Source of the DNA: CAZJUP01 sp964549275
GTDB taxonomy: Bacteria; Fidelibacterota; Marinisomatia; Marinisomatales; TCS55
DNA length: 64,000 bases
NCBI GenBank assembly: GCA_964549275.1
Contig: CAZJUP010000003.1
Span: 62,001-126,000 of the forward strand
Direction of reading: 5' to 3'
Below are positions 61,512 to 64,000 of this stretch, piece by piece. A program made the translations under genes and the position numbers. Under the pieces are notes generated by a model that worked only from the letters and a program-made list of their open reading frames with translations, was not told the DNA's origin and ran no database searches. How positions within the stretch are numbered: the first letter of the stretch is position 1; every line of letters starts with the position of its first letter.

Positions 61512-62681
61512 ATGGAAAAACAAATAAATACGACCCTCAAAACTAAGCTGCCAATTCTTGTTGCAGTTTTGTTGCTCATTCCCATTTATATACTTCCCAT
61601 TTGGTGGGTATCCCTCACTGCTCCAAATTACCCGAAAGAAGCCTTTCCGGATGGTGTGAAAATTCACTTTCATATGGATGGAGTCTTTAACGGATGTGAA
61701 GTTATTGAAAAGGCTGAAAAACAAGTGGAAAGCCTGGATTGTGTCTATGAAATGGATACCATTAACCATTACGTTGGGATGTACCCTATTGCTGCCGGTG
61801 GCCCGATAGAAATATTCCTGTCCATCTTTCTGTTAACCATTGTGGGGATTATGCTTTTAGGATACCTCATTGATCATTCAAAAAAGCGAATGATTTTTTT
61901 GAGTGTGGGATTCGCATTAATCACTCTTTGGCTCTCAATGACCCTCTACGCACCTAACGGTATTCGATTTCTGAATGCTTCCTATCTCTCCGGCCGTGTA
62001 GCTGCTCTTGGACACGAGAGCGATGACTTCGATGAAGAAATGACCGCCGCAGAATCCCTCATCGCCTCACTGAAATCTTCCCTGGAAAAAAGCGGCGTTG
62101 AAGTGGATGAAAAAGAAGCAAAATACGAATCTCAAAAAGAAAAAGATATTGCATATCTGAAAGATGCTTTTCATTCCAATCAAAAAAGCCTGGGATTCCA
62201 GGAGGAGTGGAAAGGACAGGGGTTACAATTATTGCGCTGGCATTATCGGACAAGCTTAGCTCGATATTTTAATGACCCCGTGAAAATCGAACCCATGATT
62301 AATGCTATTACGAAAAGTACCCATTTGGCTTTTGCTATTGTGATTGGTTTAATGGGCATCTTGTTAATTGGGGCAAGAAAAACAAATGGCCTATTTCATT
62401 ATGGACTGGCGGCTCTTCCCATAACACTCCCTGGTATCTTTGTCCTCATTTATTCGATTTGGCTTGGATGGTATGGCCATAACATGAATGACATGGGCGC
62501 ATTCACTCTTAAACCTTTTATGCCAACAGTATTTGGGCAGGGAAAAGTTGCACAGTTTACGACCAACTCATACCCTCATATCGGTTTTTTCGTCATGTTG
62601 TTATTTTCCGTACTGCTCATTTATGCACTCCTTGCGAAACGCAATCATAACCATGAGATTGCGAAACAGAATACACAATAA
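61512..62681 (+). CDS. nos-locus membrane protein, NosB-like by position
   Basis: 389 aa from the ATG at 61512, four bases after the previous stop. The frame is open 27 codons upstream. About six helices: near 12-34, 100-123, 130-150, 280-300, 312-332 and 355-375. A charged coiled-coil region (about 175-235) lies between helices three and four. After helix one is an extracytoplasmic segment with the two Cys FNGCEV and LDCVYE, which may form a disulfide or bind copper. It stands where NosB lies in epsilonproteobacterial nos loci. I do not claim homology. Confidence 0.65.
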   Translation: MEKQINTTLKTKLPILVAVLLLIPIYILPIWWVSLTAPNYPKEAFPDGVKIHFHMDGVFNGCEVIEKAEKQVESLDCVYEMDTINHYVGMYPIAAGGPIEIFLSIFLLTIVGIMLLGYLIDHSKKRMIFLSVGFALITLWLSMTLYAPNGIRFLNASYLSGRVAALGHESDDFDEEMTAAESLIASLKSSLEKSGVEVDEKEAKYESQKEKDIAYLKDAFHSNQKSLGFQEEWKGQGLQLLRWHYRTSLARYFNDPVKIEPMINAITKSTHLAFAIVIGLMGILLIGARKTNGLFHYGLAALPITLPGIFVLIYSIWLGWYGHNMNDMGAFTLKPFMPTVFGQGKVAQFTTNSYPHIGFFVMLLFSVLLIYALLAKRNHNHEIAKQNTQ

Positions 62682-64000
62682 AAGAAAATTGACTCAGAGG
62701 ATTGATCGTTTGATCTGTCCTCTGGTCATATTCTTTCTTGTTTCACCTATCAGTGCTGCTTATCCCTCATTTCAGGATTTAGTTGATAAAGCCGGTAAAA
62801 ATGCAATTTTAATCCCTGAACCCGGAATTTACTCCGGCCCGGTTATTTTGGAATTTCCCATTACTATTGATGGTCAAAACAAGGTAACTATCGATGCAGG
62901 AGGAGAAGGATCGGTTATTTATATCGACACAGACGGTGCAACAGTTAAAGGTCTTCACTTAACTGGTTCCGGTTCCTCTCACAATGATATTGATGCCGGG
63001 GTTCAAGTTCGAGGGAATTTTAACGTGGTAAAAGATAATCGGATTGATAGTTGTCTATTCGGGGTTGACCTTCAACAATCCAATAACTGCATTGTTAGGC
63101 GTAATACAATTTCCTCTCAAGATTTTGATTTAGGGCAGCGTGGAGATGCGATTCGGTTATGGTACAGTTTTAACAATAAAATCGAACACAATACAATTTC
63201 AAACTCTAGAGATATGGTTGTATGGTATTCAGCAGATAATACCATTCGAGGCAACGTAGGGACAGATTGCAGATATTCTCTTCACTTTATGTATTCACGG
63301 TATAATCTGGTAGAAGATAACCAATATTATAACAATGCAGTGGGTATATTTCTTATGTATAGCGACGGTATTAAAGTTCGCAATAATTTTATAGCTCATG
63401 CTGCTGGTGCCACGGGGGTTGGCATTGGATTTAAGGAAACTTCTGAATTAATCATCGAAAACAATAAAGTCCTCTACTGTGCAAGCGGCCTTTATATCGA
63501 TGTGTCACCTTATAATCCGGAAACAATCAATATATTCAATAATAATCTGATAGCCTACAATGGCATCGGGGTGCGCTTTTTAAACGACTGGCAAGGCAAC
63601 GAATTCAAAGAAAATCAGTTTGTAGATAACTTAACCCAAGTTGCTGTCAGTGGCGGTGGAAGTGCAAAACGCCATTTATGGGAAGGAAATTATTGGAGCG
63701 ATTTTGAAGGATTTGACCAATCCAAAGATAAAGTTGGAGATACACCCTATTCACTATTCAGTTATGCAGATCGTCTTTGGCAGGATGTATCTTATGCCCA
63801 ATTTTTTAAAGGGTCTCCTTTGCTTGAAGTTGTAGATTTTTTAGAACGACTTGCTCCTTTTTCTGAACCTCTTCTGGTCTTACAGGATTCAATACCCCGA
63901 ATTACACCATCTGATAAGGAGATTGGTCAAAAAACGAAATCAGGAGCCGAACAGCTATTGGACCTCTTAAATACCCAAAATCCTAAGAATTTGAGAGAAG
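62653..64000 (+). CDS. nosD: Copper-site maturation protein NosD, 3' end cut by window
   Basis: About 449 codons visible, without a stop. The ATG at 62653 overlaps the end of the previous gene by 29 bases; a TTG at 62689 is an alternative. Signal peptide about 1-37. The body is a right-handed parallel beta helix with NosD/CASH repeats, such as GNFNVVKDNRIDSC, NNCIVRRNTIS and NKIEHNTIS. NosD works with the NosFY exporter to supply sulfur or copper for the CuZ centre of NosZ. nosF, nosY and nosL are expected just beyond the window. Confidence 0.93.
   Translation, partial: MRLRNRIHNKRKLTQRIDRLICPLVIFFLVSPISAAYPSFQDLVDKAGKNAILIPEPGIYSGPVILEFPITIDGQNKVTIDAGGEGSVIYIDTDGATVKGLHLTGSGSSHNDIDAGVQVRGNFNVVKDNRIDSCLFGVDLQQSNNCIVRRNTISSQDFDLGQRGDAIRLWYSFNNKIEHNTISNSRDMVVWYSADNTIRGNVGTDCRYSLHFMYSRYNLVEDNQYYNNAVGIFLMYSDGIKVRNNFIAHAAGATGVGIGFKETSELIIENNKVLYCASGLYIDVSPYNPETINIFNNNLIAYNGIGVRFLNDWQGNEFKENQFVDNLTQVAVSGGGSAKRHLWEGNYWSDFEGFDQSKDKVGDTPYSLFSYADRLWQDVSYAQFFKGSPLLEVVDFLERLAPFSEPLLVLQDSIPRITPSDKEIGQKTKSGAEQLLDLLNTQNPKNLRE

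Overview
The window looks like a chromosomal segment of an uncultured or poorly known Gram-negative bacterium of the FCB group. Candidatus Marinimicrobia (SAR406) or a relative is my best guess, from general gene content only. Supporting signs are moderate to low GC, many 4-nt stop/start overlaps, a carboxypeptidase-regulatory TonB receptor paired with a DUF4249-like lipoprotein, separate secD and secF, and a clade II nosZ. Mobile elements, rRNA and CRISPR arrays were not seen. One tRNA (Arg-TCT) is present.

Positions 1-11310 (minus strand) are housekeeping genes: parA, parB, an M23 envelope peptidase, a bactofilin, two small ATP synthase accessory membrane proteins, the full F-type ATP synthase set (atpB-E-F-H-A-G-D-C), a terminator, and the 5' part of aspS. 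Positions 11544-16780 (plus) hold tdh-kbl (threonine to glycine plus acetyl-CoA) and secD-secF. Positions 16824-23049 (minus) are a five-gene overlapping operon: unknown outer-membrane protein, TonB receptor, lipoprotein, and a NatAB-type ABC exporter. Positions 23125-27631 (plus) hold a DMT transporter, an MGMT-type repair protein, DUF502, a one-chain FakA/FakB-like fusion, and plsY. The fusion and plsY together suggest acyl-phosphate production and use.

Positions 27658-43413 (minus) carry lipoproteins, an intact PD40 propeller protein and a decayed one, a BamA/TamA-like barrel, and then a large electron-transfer locus. That locus has a reaction-centre-cytochrome-like diheme protein, a one-heme barrel, a cytochrome lipoprotein, a 75-aa repeat protein, a 513-aa barrel, three multiheme cytochromes (10, 17 and 17 possible haems) with a shared repeat, a ferredoxin-flavoprotein, two membrane proteins and an octaheme-like lipoprotein.

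Positions 43576-64000 (plus) begin with regulators: a two-component pair, two tandem Cys-rich Rrf2 proteins and a Cys-rich MerR protein. Next comes a module resembling the Geobacter ext clusters: a multiheme lipoprotein cytochrome that appears to contain selenocysteine, a tandem-rhodanese lipoprotein, an outer-membrane barrel with a pseudoknot-like leader, and 11-, 4- and 4-haem cytochromes. Two CbcL-like membrane cytochromes (17 and 11 c-haems fused to a b-type domain) follow, then a nos locus: clade II nosZ, two c4-like cytochromes, a membrane protein and the start of nosD. I infer a cell that moves quinol electrons through CbcL-like proteins to periplasmic and outer-membrane cytochromes, with N2O as one terminal acceptor. 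More than 100 CXXCH motifs lie in the window. The most striking single item is the in-frame TGA followed by a perfect SECIS-like hairpin with a GGU loop at 47489-47525, which joins two reading frames into one exported cytochrome.
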